Part shown: piece by piece, positions 7,187 through 15,615 of the stretch
Position numbering within the stretch: the stretch's first letter is position 1
Layout: each line of letters opens with the position of its first letter
Source: Micromonospora sp. C28SCA-DRY-2
Lineage (GTDB): Bacteria > Actinomycetota > Actinomycetes > Mycobacteriales > Micromonosporaceae
Assembly: GCF_030519475.1 (NCBI RefSeq)
Contig: NZ_JAUMKD010000003.1
Coordinates: 496,001-560,000 of the forward strand
Length of the DNA stretch: 64,000 nucleotides
Direction: 5' to 3'
Made by a program: the position numbers and the translations under genes
The notes under the pieces: model-generated
The model's input: only the letters and a program-made list of their open reading frames with translations
The model's database searches: none
Told to the model about the DNA's origin: nothing

Positions 7187-10146
7187 TCCGCGCGGGCGAG
7201 GAACGTTTCCAGCACGCCGTCGCGCCGGCCGGGCAGGTCGGCGAAGATCCGGTCGGCCTGCCGGGCGTACCCGTCGGCCGCCGCGCGCTCGCCGCGGCGT
7301 TCCCGCACCCGGCCGAGCTGCCGCAGCGCGGCCGCCTCACCGTACCGGTCGCCGACCGCGCGGGCCAGGGTCAGCGCCTCCTCGCCGTCCCGGTGGGCCA
7401 GCGCCACGTCGCCCATCCGGAGGTGCACCTCCGAGCGGCTGAGCAGCGCCTCCCACTCGTCCTCCCGGTTGCCGGTGCGCCGGCACAGCCGCAAGCCGGC
7501 GGTGAGCGCCGTCAGCGCGTCCAGGTGCCGCCCGAGCTGGCTGTGCGTCCGGCCCAGCGCGACCAGCGTCATCGCCTCGCCGACGGCGTCGTCGTGCTCG
7601 CGCCGCATCGCCAGGCAGCGGGTGAGGTGCGCGCCGGCCGCCGGGAAGTTGCCCAGCTCGAACTCGATCTCGGCGAGGTTGTGCAGCGCCATCGCCAGCC
7701 ACACCGGGTTCCCGGTGGCGAGCAGCTCGACCGCCGCCCGGACCAGGTCCGCCGCCCGGCGCGGGGAGCCCGTACGGTGGTGGAACCAGCCGAGGTTCTG
7801 TAGCGCCCGCCCCTCGCCTTCGCGATCCCCGAGCCGGCGCCACAGCTCCAGCGCCGACTCCAGCGCGCCGCACGCCGCCTCCAGGGACCCGGCGCGCCAG
7901 TGCAGCGTCGCCCGTAGCGCCAGCACCTTCGCCCGGGTGGCACCGTCGTCGGTGACCGTCGCCGCCCGCTCGCAGACGGCGACCAGGGCGTCGGCCTCCG
8001 CCCACCGGTTGCGCTTCTGCAGCCAACCGGCCACCGACGGGATCGCCGCCACGCAGAGCCGGCTCAGCTGCGGGGCCGCGTCGCAGGCCTGGCGTGCGGC
8101 GGCGATGATCCCGGCCAGCTCGGCGTCGACCCAGCGTACGGCGTCGTCGAGCGTGGCCAGCTCGACGACGGTGGGCCCGGTGGCCAGTTCGGCCGCCCGC
8201 TGCGGACGCAACAGCTGACCGGCGCGCAGCACGGTGGTCAGGTACGCGGTCAGCCCGCGGAGCACCAGCCGGTCGCGCTCCGCGGCCGGATCGGTCTCCT
8301 CGGCCAGCTCCGCGCCGTAGAGCCGGAGCAGGTCGTGGAAGCGGAACCGGGTCGGCCCGACCGCCTCCAGCAGGTGCGTCTCGGTGAGCCGGTCCAGCAG
8401 CGTCAGCGCACGCCGTTCCGGGACGCCGATGGTGACCGCGGCGAGCGGCGCCGGTATCTCCGGCACCCGCAGCAGCGACAACGACCGGAAGGCGGCCGCC
8501 GCCGTGCGATCGTCCGGATCGGCGCTGTCGAGCAGTTGCCGGTAGGTGTTCCAGAAGCTGGACCGGATGGCGAGGTCGTCCGCGCGCAGCTCGTCGAGGC
8601 GTCCCCGCTCGTTGTCCAACCGGTCCGCGAGCACCGCGACGGGCCAGTCGGGGCGGGCCGCCAGCCGGGCCCCGGCGATGCGCAGCGCCAGCGGGTGGCC
8701 GTCGCAGAGCATCGCCAGGCGGTCCGCCGCGGCGGGGTCGGCCGCCCCCCGGCCGTCGCCGCAGAGGGTGTCGAGGAGCTGGCGCGCCTCGGCGTCGCTG
8801 AGCCGGTCCAGCCGGAGCCGGACCGCGTCGAGGGTGCTCGCCGGCCGGCGGCTGGTGACGAGGACCGCGCAGTCCGGGCCGGCCGGGAGCAGCGGCCGGA
8901 TCTGCTGCGCGCCGGCCGCGCCGTCCAGCACGATGAGCAGCCTCCGGGTGGCGGTCTCCGACCGGAACCGCGCGGCCGCCTCGGCCAGCTCGAGCGGGAC
9001 GTCCCGGGCCGGCACGCCCAGCGCGCGCAGCATCCGACCGAGCGCTGACAGCGGTTCGACGCCGGGCATGCCCGGGGCGCCACCCTGTAGTTCCAGGTAC
9101 AGCTGCCCGTCCGGATAGCGGCCCGCGAGCCGGTGCGCGGCGCGTACCGCCAGGGTGGTCTTGCCCATCCCGCCCGGGCCGTGCAGCACGACCACCGCCG
9201 GCCCGGTCCGCGACCCGTCGGCGGCCGTGCAGGTCCGCTCGATGGCGTGCAGTTCGTCGACGCGGCCGACGAACGCGGCCGGGTCCGGTGGCAGCTGACG
9301 CGGCGGTTCGGCCGGGCCGGGCGGGTTACCCGGCGTGGGGGCCGGTTGCGGGTCGACCGGCTCGGCGGCGGTGTCGGGGGTGGACAGTTCCGGGGCCCGG
9401 CGCAGGATGGCCTGGTGCAGCCGGGTCAGCTCGGTGCCGGGTTCGAGGCCGAGCTGGTCGGCGAAGACCGCGCGGGTCTCCGCGTACGCGGTGAGGGCCG
9501 CCGGCGCGTCGCCGGAGCGGTACAGCGCCAGCATGAGCTGGTGACGCAGCCGCTCCCGGTACGGGTGGGCGGTGATCAGCAGCCGCAGCCTGCCGGTCAC
9601 CGAGGCGTGCTCGCCGAGCGCGAGGCGGGCCTGGATCAGGTCCTCGACCAGCGACAGGTGCTGCTCCTCGAGCAGGGTGATCCGGGCGCCGAGTTCCGGC
9701 CCGGGACGGACGTCTTCGGCCGGTCGGCCCCGCCACAGGTCCAGTGCCTCCCGGAACCGCGCCGTGGCCGCGGCGTGGTCGCCCCGGGCGAGGGCCGTGC
9801 GGCCCTGCTCGATAGCGGCCTGGAAACGGTGCAGGTCCAGCTCGTCCGGGTCGACCCGCAGCTGGTATCCGGCCGCGTTGGCGGCCAGCCGATCGGCGCC
9901 GGCCGGCTCCCCGTCCAGCTCGCCGAGCAACCGGCGCAGCCCGCTGGCGTAGGTGCGCAGGTTCGCCACGGCCGAGTGCGGCGGCTGGTCCCACAGCTCG
10001 CCGACGAGGCGGTCCAGCGACACCCGCTCGTTGGCCGACAGCAACAGGGTGGCCAGCATCGCCCGCTGCTTCTGCGGGCCCACCGGGACAGCCCGACCGG
10101 CGGAGATGATCCGGAGTGGACCGAGCAGCTGGAATCGCAGACTCAA
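7150..10146 (-). CDS. Peptide cassette A: SARP/AfsR-type regulator with NTPase and TPR domains
   Basis: This 998-residue regulator starts with an OmpR-like winged helix (about 1-95), a bacterial transcriptional activation domain (about 100-245), a Pro/Ala linker, and an NB-ARC-like NTPase with P-loop GPGGMGKTT (near 320). Tetratricopeptide repeats follow (about 700-990). The architecture is that of AfsR-type pathway activators. The start was set at TTG 10146, preceded by GAGGTG at proper spacing; an upstream ATG at 10281 would add 45 residues unlike the family and would extend into the promoter of the peptide gene. It is divergent from peptide gene A and convergent with exporter A, and both of those have SARP-type repeats. 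Confidence 0.9.
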   Translation of the reverse strand: MSLRFQLLGPLRIISAGRAVPVGPQKQRAMLATLLLSANERVSLDRLVGELWDQPPHSAVANLRTYASGLRRLLGELDGEPAGADRLAANAAGYQLRVDPDELDLHRFQAAIEQGRTALARGDHAAATARFREALDLWRGRPAEDVRPGPELGARITLLEEQHLSLVEDLIQARLALGEHASVTGRLRLLITAHPYRERLRHQLMLALYRSGDAPAALTAYAETRAVFADQLGLEPGTELTRLHQAILRRAPELSTPDTAAEPVDPQPAPTPGNPPGPAEPPRQLPPDPAAFVGRVDELHAIERTCTAADGSRTGPAVVVLHGPGGMGKTTLAVRAAHRLAGRYPDGQLYLELQGGAPGMPGVEPLSALGRMLRALGVPARDVPLELAEAAARFRSETATRRLLIVLDGAAGAQQIRPLLPAGPDCAVLVTSRRPASTLDAVRLRLDRLSDAEARQLLDTLCGDGRGAADPAAADRLAMLCDGHPLALRIAGARLAARPDWPVAVLADRLDNERGRLDELRADDLAIRSSFWNTYRQLLDSADPDDRTAAAAFRSLSLLRVPEIPAPLAAVTIGVPERRALTLLDRLTETHLLEAVGPTRFRFHDLLRLYGAELAEETDPAAERDRLVLRGLTAYLTTVLRAGQLLRPQRAAELATGPTVVELATLDDAVRWVDAELAGIIAAARQACDAAPQLSRLCVAAIPSVAGWLQKRNRWAEADALVAVCERAATVTDDGATRAKVLALRATLHWRAGSLEAACGALESALELWRRLGDREGEGRALQNLGWFHHRTGSPRRAADLVRAAVELLATGNPVWLAMALHNLAEIEFELGNFPAAGAHLTRCLAMRREHDDAVGEAMTLVALGRTHSQLGRHLDALTALTAGLRLCRRTGNREDEWEALLSRSEVHLRMGDVALAHRDGEEALTLARAVGDRYGEAAALRQLGRVRERRGERAAADGYARQADRIFADLPGRRDGVLETFLARADQSAGVPASAGR

Positions 10147-10220
10147 GGCACCTCGGCTCTGATCGGGACCACCACGGCCAGCGCCCCGGGAGCAGGTACG
10201 AGGGCTCGCAACGCGGTACG

Positions 10221-10274
10221 CGTAGCGGCTTGTATCGATGCTGTAGGTCGCCGTGTAGGAGGTCCACCTATCGT
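10221..10274 (+). promoter_or_regulatory. SARP-type repeats and -10 box of peptide gene A
   Basis: TGTATCG (10231), TGTAGGT (10242) and TGTAGGA (10254) are spaced 11 and 12 bases apart, preceded by a weaker CGTAGCG (10221). Exactly eight bases after the last heptamer lies TATCGT (10269-10274), a TANNNT -10 box. The spacing and heptamers mirror those at 5259-5302 upstream of exporter A. Transcription would start near 10281, leaving a short leader with the ribosome binding site GGAGGG. Confidence 0.65.
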
Positions 10275-10308
10275 CCACCATCAGTCTAGATCATGATTGG
10301 AGGGACAC

Positions 10309-10494
10309 ATGACCCGTCGCGTCGGCGCACTGGCGGACCGGTTCTTGGCACTGATGCTGCCCAAGACCACCGCCTCCGCCGTCTGTCAGCCGCCCTGCAC
10401 CCACACCCCGATGTGCTGCCGGTTCACCTACACCCGGTTCAAGTGGCGCACCTGCAACAGCTCGTGCGAGTGCTGGTGGGGTACCGACTGCTGA
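10309..10494 (+). CDS. Peptide cassette A: 61-residue Cys-rich precursor peptide
   Basis: This ATG follows TTGGAGGGACAC, a strong ribosome binding site, which is why it is preferred to the ATG at 10297. Residues 1-24 form a leader without a Sec-type hydrophobic core; it ends P18-x3-A22-S23-A24, an A-x-A signal-peptidase-like site. The predicted 37-residue core has eight cysteines, including CC and CEC motifs, several aromatic and basic residues, and Cys as the last residue. The leader aligns without gaps to that of peptide B (32824) and, two residues shifted, to that of peptide C (48482). I do not recognise the family. Likely a secreted disulfide-rich peptide; an antimicrobial or signalling role is inference. 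Confidence 0.8.
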   Translation: MTRRVGALADRFLALMLPKTTASAVCQPPCTHTPMCCRFTYTRFKWRTCNSSCECWWGTDC

Positions 10495-10541
10495 GCAACG
10501 CCCGCGACGCGCTGGTCCCCATCCCCCTCAGGAGCGAACCC

Positions 10542-11129
10542 ATGCCCATCGTCGTCGCCGCCCTCGTCGTCCTCGCCGTCCTCGCGCTGCTGAACCTGCT
10601 GCTCACCTTCGGCGTCATCCGCAAACTGCGCGAGCACACCCAGGAGCTGGCCCGCGCCCGCCCACCGGTGACCCTCTCGGTCGGCGCGCAGGTGCCGGAC
10701 TTCACCGCCCCGACCACCGGCGGGGACGTGGTGTCCGTCGCCTCGCTGCGCGCCGCCGGCGGCCTGGTGGCCTTCCTCGCCCCCGACTGTTCCGGCTGCC
10801 AGGAGCAGCTTCCCTCGGTGCGGTCGACGCTCGCCGAAGCGCTCGCCACCCCGATGGCCGTGCTCGTCGTCCTCACCCGGCTGAGCCCGGCGCCGGAGCG
10901 CGACGACCGCGAGCGCGCCGAACTCGTGGCGGCGTTGGGTTTGCGGGGCACCCGGGTGGCCGTCGTCCACGAGCCGCTCGACGGGGCGCTCCAGTCGGCC
11001 TTCCAGGTCGCCGCGTTCCCCGCCTTCTACCTGGTCGACACCGACGGCCGGGTGGCCGGGGTGAGCAACAACGCCAGCCAGCTACCCGACCTGTCCGCGG
11101 GGCGCGACGTCGTGCCCGCCGCGCGATGA
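10542..11129 (+). CDS. Peptide cassette A: membrane-anchored thioredoxin-fold protein
   Basis: This 195-residue protein has one N-terminal transmembrane helix (about 4-25), a basic stop (IRKLREHT), and an extracytoplasmic TlpA/redoxin-like domain. Its active site is C83-S-G-C86 in the context APDCSGC; the cis-proline region is AFPAFYL near residue 165. It resembles MauD-type proteins, thioredoxin-like factors needed for disulfide formation in methylamine dehydrogenase. Here it would oxidise or isomerise the exported Cys-rich peptide. The ATG at 10542 follows CAGGAGCG and lies 47 bases after the peptide gene, so the two are probably cotranscribed. Its 3' end overlaps the convergent S26 protease gene by 48 bases. 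Confidence 0.85.
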   Translation: MPIVVAALVVLAVLALLNLLLTFGVIRKLREHTQELARARPPVTLSVGAQVPDFTAPTTGGDVVSVASLRAAGGLVAFLAPDCSGCQEQLPSVRSTLAEALATPMAVLVVLTRLSPAPERDDRERAELVAALGLRGTRVAVVHEPLDGALQSAFQVAAFPAFYLVDTDGRVAGVSNNASQLPDLSAGRDVVPAAR

Positions 11130-11537
11130 CCCCAGCGCGGCCCGCAGCCGTCGAATGACCACCCCCCGCACCAGCTCCGCCGGGAGCGCGCCGAAGGCCC
11201 GCGAGTCGAGACTGTGCCGCGGCGCGTCACCGAGGACGTAGACCTGCCCTGCCGGCAGCGCCGCCACCCGCTTGACCATCAGCTGGGTGGCGGCGTCGAC
11301 GTCACCCGCCTTGATCCTGATGCCGGGCGGTGGCAGGCAGACGACGACGGCACCGACCCGCAGCCGCCGCCGGAATCCCCGCCGGAGCACGAGGAGCTGG
11401 TCGCCCTCCCGGTAGGTCGGGGTCATGCTGTCGCCGTTGACCCCGACCACCTGGAGCAGGGCGCGCGCCGCCAGCAGCACGGCGACCGCGAGCGCCACGA
11501 ACGATCCGGCGGTGATCAGCAGAATGGATCGATCCAC
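11082..11537 (-). CDS. Peptide cassette A: S26 signal-peptidase-like Ser/Lys protease
   Basis: This 151-residue protein has an N-terminal membrane helix (about 5-30) and a minimal signal peptidase I fold. The serine box is GDSMTPT with nucleophile S37, the lysine box is MVKRVAALP with general base K89, followed by VYVLGD and a SLDSRAFG box. It is as short as Imp1-type or actinobacterial S24/S26 peptidases. Its likely job is to cleave the A-x-A leader of the peptide, since the exporter lacks a C39 domain. The GTG at 11537 is chosen because it begins just before the membrane helix; the long upstream reading frame is a shadow of the MauE-like gene. It is transcribed opposite to the rest of the cassette, unlike in B and C. 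Confidence 0.82.
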   Translation of the reverse strand: MDRSILLITAGSFVALAVAVLLAARALLQVVGVNGDSMTPTYREGDQLLVLRRGFRRRLRVGAVVVCLPPPGIRIKAGDVDAATQLMVKRVAALPAGQVYVLGDAPRHSLDSRAFGALPAELVRGVVIRRLRAALGSSRGGHDVAPRGQVG

Positions 11538-11640
11538 CGCACCACGGTAGCGGAGCGGCCGCGGGGGAAGCGGCCGCCGGCGGGTGCCGCCTGCTGCCGC
11601 CGACGCCGCCCACGAGCCACCGGAGAGGAAGCGGGAGCGC

Positions 11641-12231
11641 ATGTCGTACCTGTTGGTGTTCAGCTGGTGCCTGCTCGCGCCGGTCTTCCTGGCGTCGGCC
11701 GCCAGCAAGCTCCGCGGGCGGCGCGCGTTCCGGGCGTTCGCCGACTCGCTGCGGGCCATGGACCTGCTGCCGGCGCCGGTGGTGGTCCTGGTCGCGGCGG
11801 CGGTGGCGGCGGCCGAGGCGATGGTGCCCCTGCTGCTGGTGCCGCTGCCCGACGCCGCGCTGACCACTGCCGGGTTCACCGTGGCGACGGCGCTGTCGGC
11901 GGCGTTCACGGTGGTCGTCGCGGTGGTCCTCCACCGTGGCGGGCAGGTGTCCTGCCGGTGCTTCGGTGAAGCCGCGGCGGCCCCGTTCGGCCGGCGCCAT
12001 CTCGCCCGCAACCTGGTGCTCACCGTGGCGGCCGGGGTCGGCGCGTACGCCTCGCTCGGCGATCCCGGGGTGACGGTCCGGACCCTGGTGCTGGCCGGAC
12101 CGCTGGGCGTGGTGGGCGCGCTCGTCGTGGTCCGCCTCGACGATCTCGCCGCCCTGTTCCGGCCGGTCACCCCGGCGGGTGACGCGGGCCGGCGGAGTAC
12201 CGCCCTCCGGGGCGGCCGGCCGGGTCGCTGA
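11641..12231 (+). CDS. Peptide cassette A: MauE-like membrane protein
   Basis: This 196-residue protein has four to five predicted membrane helices and the conserved C105-R-C107-F-G motif followed by a GRRHLARN loop, the mark of the MauE/DoxX-like family. MauE works with the thioredoxin-like MauD in periplasmic disulfide formation of methylamine dehydrogenase. No mau structural genes are present here, so a role as quinone-linked or thiol-linked partner of the CxxC protein at 10542 is inferred. The ATG at 11641 follows GGAGAGGAAGC. Close relatives with the same motif lie in cassettes B (35707) and C (41754). Confidence 0.85.
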   Translation: MSYLLVFSWCLLAPVFLASAASKLRGRRAFRAFADSLRAMDLLPAPVVVLVAAAVAAAEAMVPLLLVPLPDAALTTAGFTVATALSAAFTVVVAVVLHRGGQVSCRCFGEAAAAPFGRRHLARNLVLTVAAGVGAYASLGDPGVTVRTLVLAGPLGVVGALVVVRLDDLAALFRPVTPAGDAGRRSTALRGGRPGR

Positions 12232-12474
12232 CCACACCCCCACGACCGATCCGGGGTCCCCGCTCCCCCGACCCGCGCCGCAGTGCCGACCGCAACCGCC
12301 AATTCAGGACCATTGCGGACGGACTTTCACTCAGAGATTTAAAAGTTTCCTCTGATCGATGGAAAGTGATAGCGTCAGCGATCGATCTTTCGCTCCGCTG
12401 GATCGCACCACCGGTCATGGGGAGAAAGTGGCACGGCTCCTTCCCTGCCGGAACCCCTTCCCTCAGGAGGAACC
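12232..12474 (+). promoter_or_regulatory. AT-richer promoter region of the secreted PA14 protein
   Basis: This 243-base gap stands out for its lower GC around 12310-12370. It holds the inverted repeat TTTCC (12346-12350), ten bases, GGAAA (12361-12365), a half-site arrangement typical of repressor operators. A good ribosome binding site, AGGAGGAACC, directly precedes the ATG at 12475. The regulator is unknown. Confidence 0.45.
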
Positions 12475-15400
12475 ATGACCGCACCGAACCGGCGGCGACG
12501 CCGCCGTCGACCCGTGCTGGCAGCCGCGGGTGCCGCCCTGGCGACCCTGCTCGCCGCACTCCCCACCCCGGCCACGGCCGCACCCGCCGCCGCGGACGTC
12601 CCGCCGCAGGAGCCCGGCGTCACCCTGCGCTCGTACGACATGGGCGTCCCGCTGTCGGCGCTGTGCACCCTCAAGTCCGCGCAGACCCCGAACGTCGACA
12701 AGCTCATGCCACAGATCAACTGGACCACCACCGACGAGTTCGGCCTCTCCGACCGCTTCATCAGCCACGTCACCGCCAACCTCGCCGTACCCGCCGACGG
12801 CGTCTACACCTTCCGGCTGACCAGCGACGACGGATCCCGCCTGACGATCGGCGACCACCTCGTCGTGGACCACGACGGCCTGCACGGCGAGAGCTCGAAG
12901 GAGGGGTCGGTCACCCTCAGCGCCGGCCTGCACCCGTTGTTCGTCGAGTTCTTCGAGAACGGCGGCGGCCAGGTGCTGCGGCTGGAATGGCGGACACCCG
13001 GCGCCGACGGCTTCCAGCTGGTGCCGACCACCGCGCTGAGCACCGACGCCGGCGTCGTCCGGGTCACCGCGCCCGGCTGGAAGTACTGCGAGGGTGCCAC
13101 CGACTCGGCCGGCGACGGCCTGCCGCTCGACCGGATGCACCCGGGCTACACCCTCACCGACCTGCGCCCCGACGGCTTCCAGCCACAGGTCACCGGGATG
13201 GCCTTCCGGCCCGACGGCGACCTGGTCGTCTCCACCTGGGGCGGCACCGACAACGCCACCGGCGAGATCTACGTGGTCGAGGGCGCCACCGGGACGACCG
13301 GGCCCGAGGAGGTGACCTACCGCAGGTTCGCCCAGGGTCTGCGGGAACCCCAGGGGGTGGCGGTGGTCGACGGCACCGTCTACGTCAGCCAGAAGCACGA
13401 GCTGACCGCCCTGCGCGACACCGACGGCGACGGCGAGGCGGACGACCACCGGACCGTGGCCACCTGGCCGTGGGGCCGCAACTTCCACGAGTTCGCGTTC
13501 GGCCTGCTCTACCGGGACGGGTACTTCCACCTCAACCTCTCCGTCGCCATCAACTACGGTGGCGCCACCACGGTGCCCCAGCCCGCGCCCAACCGCGGCA
13601 CCGCGATCAAGGTGAACGCCCGGACCGGCGAGATCACCTACGTCGCCGGTGGGCTGCGCACGCCCAACGGCATCGGATGGGGGCCGGGCGGCGAGGTCCT
13701 CGTCACCGACAACCAGGGCGGCTGGCTGCCCGCGTCGAAGCTGGTCCAGATCCGGCCGGGCGCCTTCTACAACCACTACACGACGCCCGCCGGCCCGTTC
13801 GACGACGAGCCGGTGACGCGCCCCATCGTCTGGCTCCCGCAGAACGAGATCGGTAACTCGCCGTCCACGCCGGTGCTGCTCGAGCAGGGGCCGTACGCAG
13901 GCCAACTGGTCGTCGGCGACGTCACCTACGGGGGCCTGCAACGCGTCTTCCTGGAGCGGGTCGAGGGCCAGTACCAGGGCGCGGTGTTCCGGCACACGCA
14001 GGGCCTGGAGGCCGGCGTCAACGAGGTGACGCTCGGCCCGGACGGCGCGCTCTACGTGGGCGGCCTCGGCGCCGGCGGCAACTGGGGCCAGGAGGGCAAG
14101 CTCAGCTACGGCCTGCAGAAGCTCACCCCCAACGGCACCTCGGTCTTCGAGGTCAAGCGGATGCGGGCGTCGCACGTCGGGTTCGAGCTGGAGTACACCG
14201 AGCCGCTGTCGGCCGAGACGGCGCGGCAGCTCGCCGACGCGTACCAGGTGACGCAGTGGCGCTACGGCGCGACCAGCCAGTACGGCGGTCCGAAGCTCGA
14301 CCTGGAGACGCTCGACGTGGCCAAGGCCGAGCTGTCGGCGGACGGTCGCACCGTGAAGCTCCGGATCCCGGGCCTGAAGGAGAACCGCGTGGTGCACGTG
14401 CGCTCGCCGCGCCCGTTCTCGTCCGCCGACGGGGAGGAGCTGTGGAACACTGAGGCCTGGTACACGCTCAACGAGATCCCGGGCCGCGTGGTGCAGCCGC
14501 AGACGTTCTTCGAGGCCGAGGAAGGCCGCACGGTCGGAGTCGGTATGGACACCGACCACGCCGGCTATTCCGGCGCCGGCTTCGCCGCCGGTTTCGCCCA
14601 GGACGGTTCCTCGACCCGCATCTCCGTCGACGTGCGCGAGAGCGGCACGTACGACCTGGCGATGCGGTACAGCAACGGACCGAACCCGTACTCCGGCGAG
14701 AAGCAGCTGAGTCTGTACGTCAACGGGAAACGGGTCGAGCAGACGGTCTTCCCCTCCACGGTGACCTGGAAGGAGTGGGCCACCGTCACCACCACGGTGC
14801 CCCTGGCGAAGGGGCGCAACCTGGTCGAGTACCGCAAGGAGGCCGCCGACTCCGGGCACGTGAACCTCGACGTGCTCGCCGTCCGCCCGCACGGGCAGCG
14901 CATCACGCTGTTCGACGGCGGCGACCTCACCGAGTGGCAGCACAGCGACGGCCGCGAACCCGAGTGGACGCTCGCCGGCGGCGCCATGACCGTGCGCGGC
15001 GGCGACCTGCGTACCGTGCAGGCATTCGGCGACTTCCGCCTGCACGTGGAGTTCAACCTGCCGCTGTACCCGCCGGACGTGACCGGTCAGGCCCGCGCCA
15101 ACAGCGGCGTGTACCTGCAGGACCGCTACGAGATCCAGGTGCTGGACTCGTTCGGCGTCGACCCGCCGAAGACCAACGACGCGGCGGCCATCTACACCCA
15201 GAAGGCCCCCGACGTGAACGCGGCGCTGCCGCCGCAGACCTGGCAGACGTACGACATCGTCTACCGGCAGGCCCGCTACGACGCGGCCGGCAACAAGGTG
15301 GAGAACCCGCGCGTCACCGTGGTGTGGAACGGCGTCACGGTGCACGACGACGTCGAGATCCTCGGTCCGACCGGCGGCAGCCGCCCCGAAGGCCCGGCGA

Positions 15401-15477
15401 CGGGCGCCATCCGGCTGCAGGACCACGGCAACCCGGTCCAGTACCGCAACATCTGGATCGAGCCGCTCGACGGGTAG
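12475..15477 (+). CDS. Secreted multidomain protein: PA14, sugar-dehydrogenase-like propeller, CBM and DUF1080
   Basis: This 1000-residue protein starts with a signal peptide (six consecutive arginines, hydrophobic core, TATAAPA cleavage region near residue 36). Domains in order: PA14 (about 45-180, DDGSRLTIGDHLVVDHDG typical), a glucose/sorbosone-dehydrogenase-like beta-propeller (about 215-560), a carbohydrate-binding module (about 675-805, EAEEGRTVG start) and a C-terminal DUF1080/3-keto-disaccharide hydrolase-like domain (about 815-1000, FDGGDLTEWQ start, NSGVYLQDRYEIQVLDS). Together these suggest extracellular binding and oxidation or hydrolysis of a glycan or glycoside. The exact substrate is unknown. 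RBS AGGAGGA supports the ATG at 12475. It appears monocistronic. Confidence 0.88.
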   Translation: MTAPNRRRRRRRPVLAAAGAALATLLAALPTPATAAPAAADVPPQEPGVTLRSYDMGVPLSALCTLKSAQTPNVDKLMPQINWTTTDEFGLSDRFISHVTANLAVPADGVYTFRLTSDDGSRLTIGDHLVVDHDGLHGESSKEGSVTLSAGLHPLFVEFFENGGGQVLRLEWRTPGADGFQLVPTTALSTDAGVVRVTAPGWKYCEGATDSAGDGLPLDRMHPGYTLTDLRPDGFQPQVTGMAFRPDGDLVVSTWGGTDNATGEIYVVEGATGTTGPEEVTYRRFAQGLREPQGVAVVDGTVYVSQKHELTALRDTDGDGEADDHRTVATWPWGRNFHEFAFGLLYRDGYFHLNLSVAINYGGATTVPQPAPNRGTAIKVNARTGEITYVAGGLRTPNGIGWGPGGEVLVTDNQGGWLPASKLVQIRPGAFYNHYTTPAGPFDDEPVTRPIVWLPQNEIGNSPSTPVLLEQGPYAGQLVVGDVTYGGLQRVFLERVEGQYQGAVFRHTQGLEAGVNEVTLGPDGALYVGGLGAGGNWGQEGKLSYGLQKLTPNGTSVFEVKRMRASHVGFELEYTEPLSAETARQLADAYQVTQWRYGATSQYGGPKLDLETLDVAKAELSADGRTVKLRIPGLKENRVVHVRSPRPFSSADGEELWNTEAWYTLNEIPGRVVQPQTFFEAEEGRTVGVGMDTDHAGYSGAGFAAGFAQDGSSTRISVDVRESGTYDLAMRYSNGPNPYSGEKQLSLYVNGKRVEQTVFPSTVTWKEWATVTTTVPLAKGRNLVEYRKEAADSGHVNLDVLAVRPHGQRITLFDGGDLTEWQHSDGREPEWTLAGGAMTVRGGDLRTVQAFGDFRLHVEFNLPLYPPDVTGQARANSGVYLQDRYEIQVLDSFGVDPPKTNDAAAIYTQKAPDVNAALPPQTWQTYDIVYRQARYDAAGNKVENPRVTVVWNGVTVHDDVEILGPTGGSRPEGPATGAIRLQDHGNPVQYRNIWIEPLDG

Positions 15478-15520
15478 GACGCGGACGGCCGGGACCGGTT
15501 CGCCGGCCCGGCCGTCCCCC

Positions 15521-15603
15521 GGTCGCCGTGCGCTGCCGCCGGCCGCCGTGCGCTGCCGGCCGGTCGCCGCGGGCTGCCGGCCGGCCGCCGTGCGCTGCTG
15601 GCA
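15521..15603 (+). repeat. Four tandem 20-21 bp repeats
   Basis: Four units begin at 15521, 15541, 15562 and 15583. Each reads GGYCGCCGTGCGCTGCCGGC with one to three changes (the third has CGCGGG for CGTGCG). The block fills the gap between the PA14 gene stop and the sirtuin start and ends 13 bases before that start. It is a small minisatellite-like array; no function is evident, though its copies may fold into GC-rich hairpins. Confidence 0.75.
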
Positions 15604-15615
15604 GGATCTCCGCGT

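Noticed and set aside
10297..10494. Longer start (ATG 10297) for peptide A
   Set aside because: The ATG at 10309 has the ribosome binding site GGAGGG at proper distance, and the leader then aligns exactly with that of peptide B.
15521..15603. CRISPR array
   Set aside because: Units are directly adjacent without spacers and there are no cas genes.
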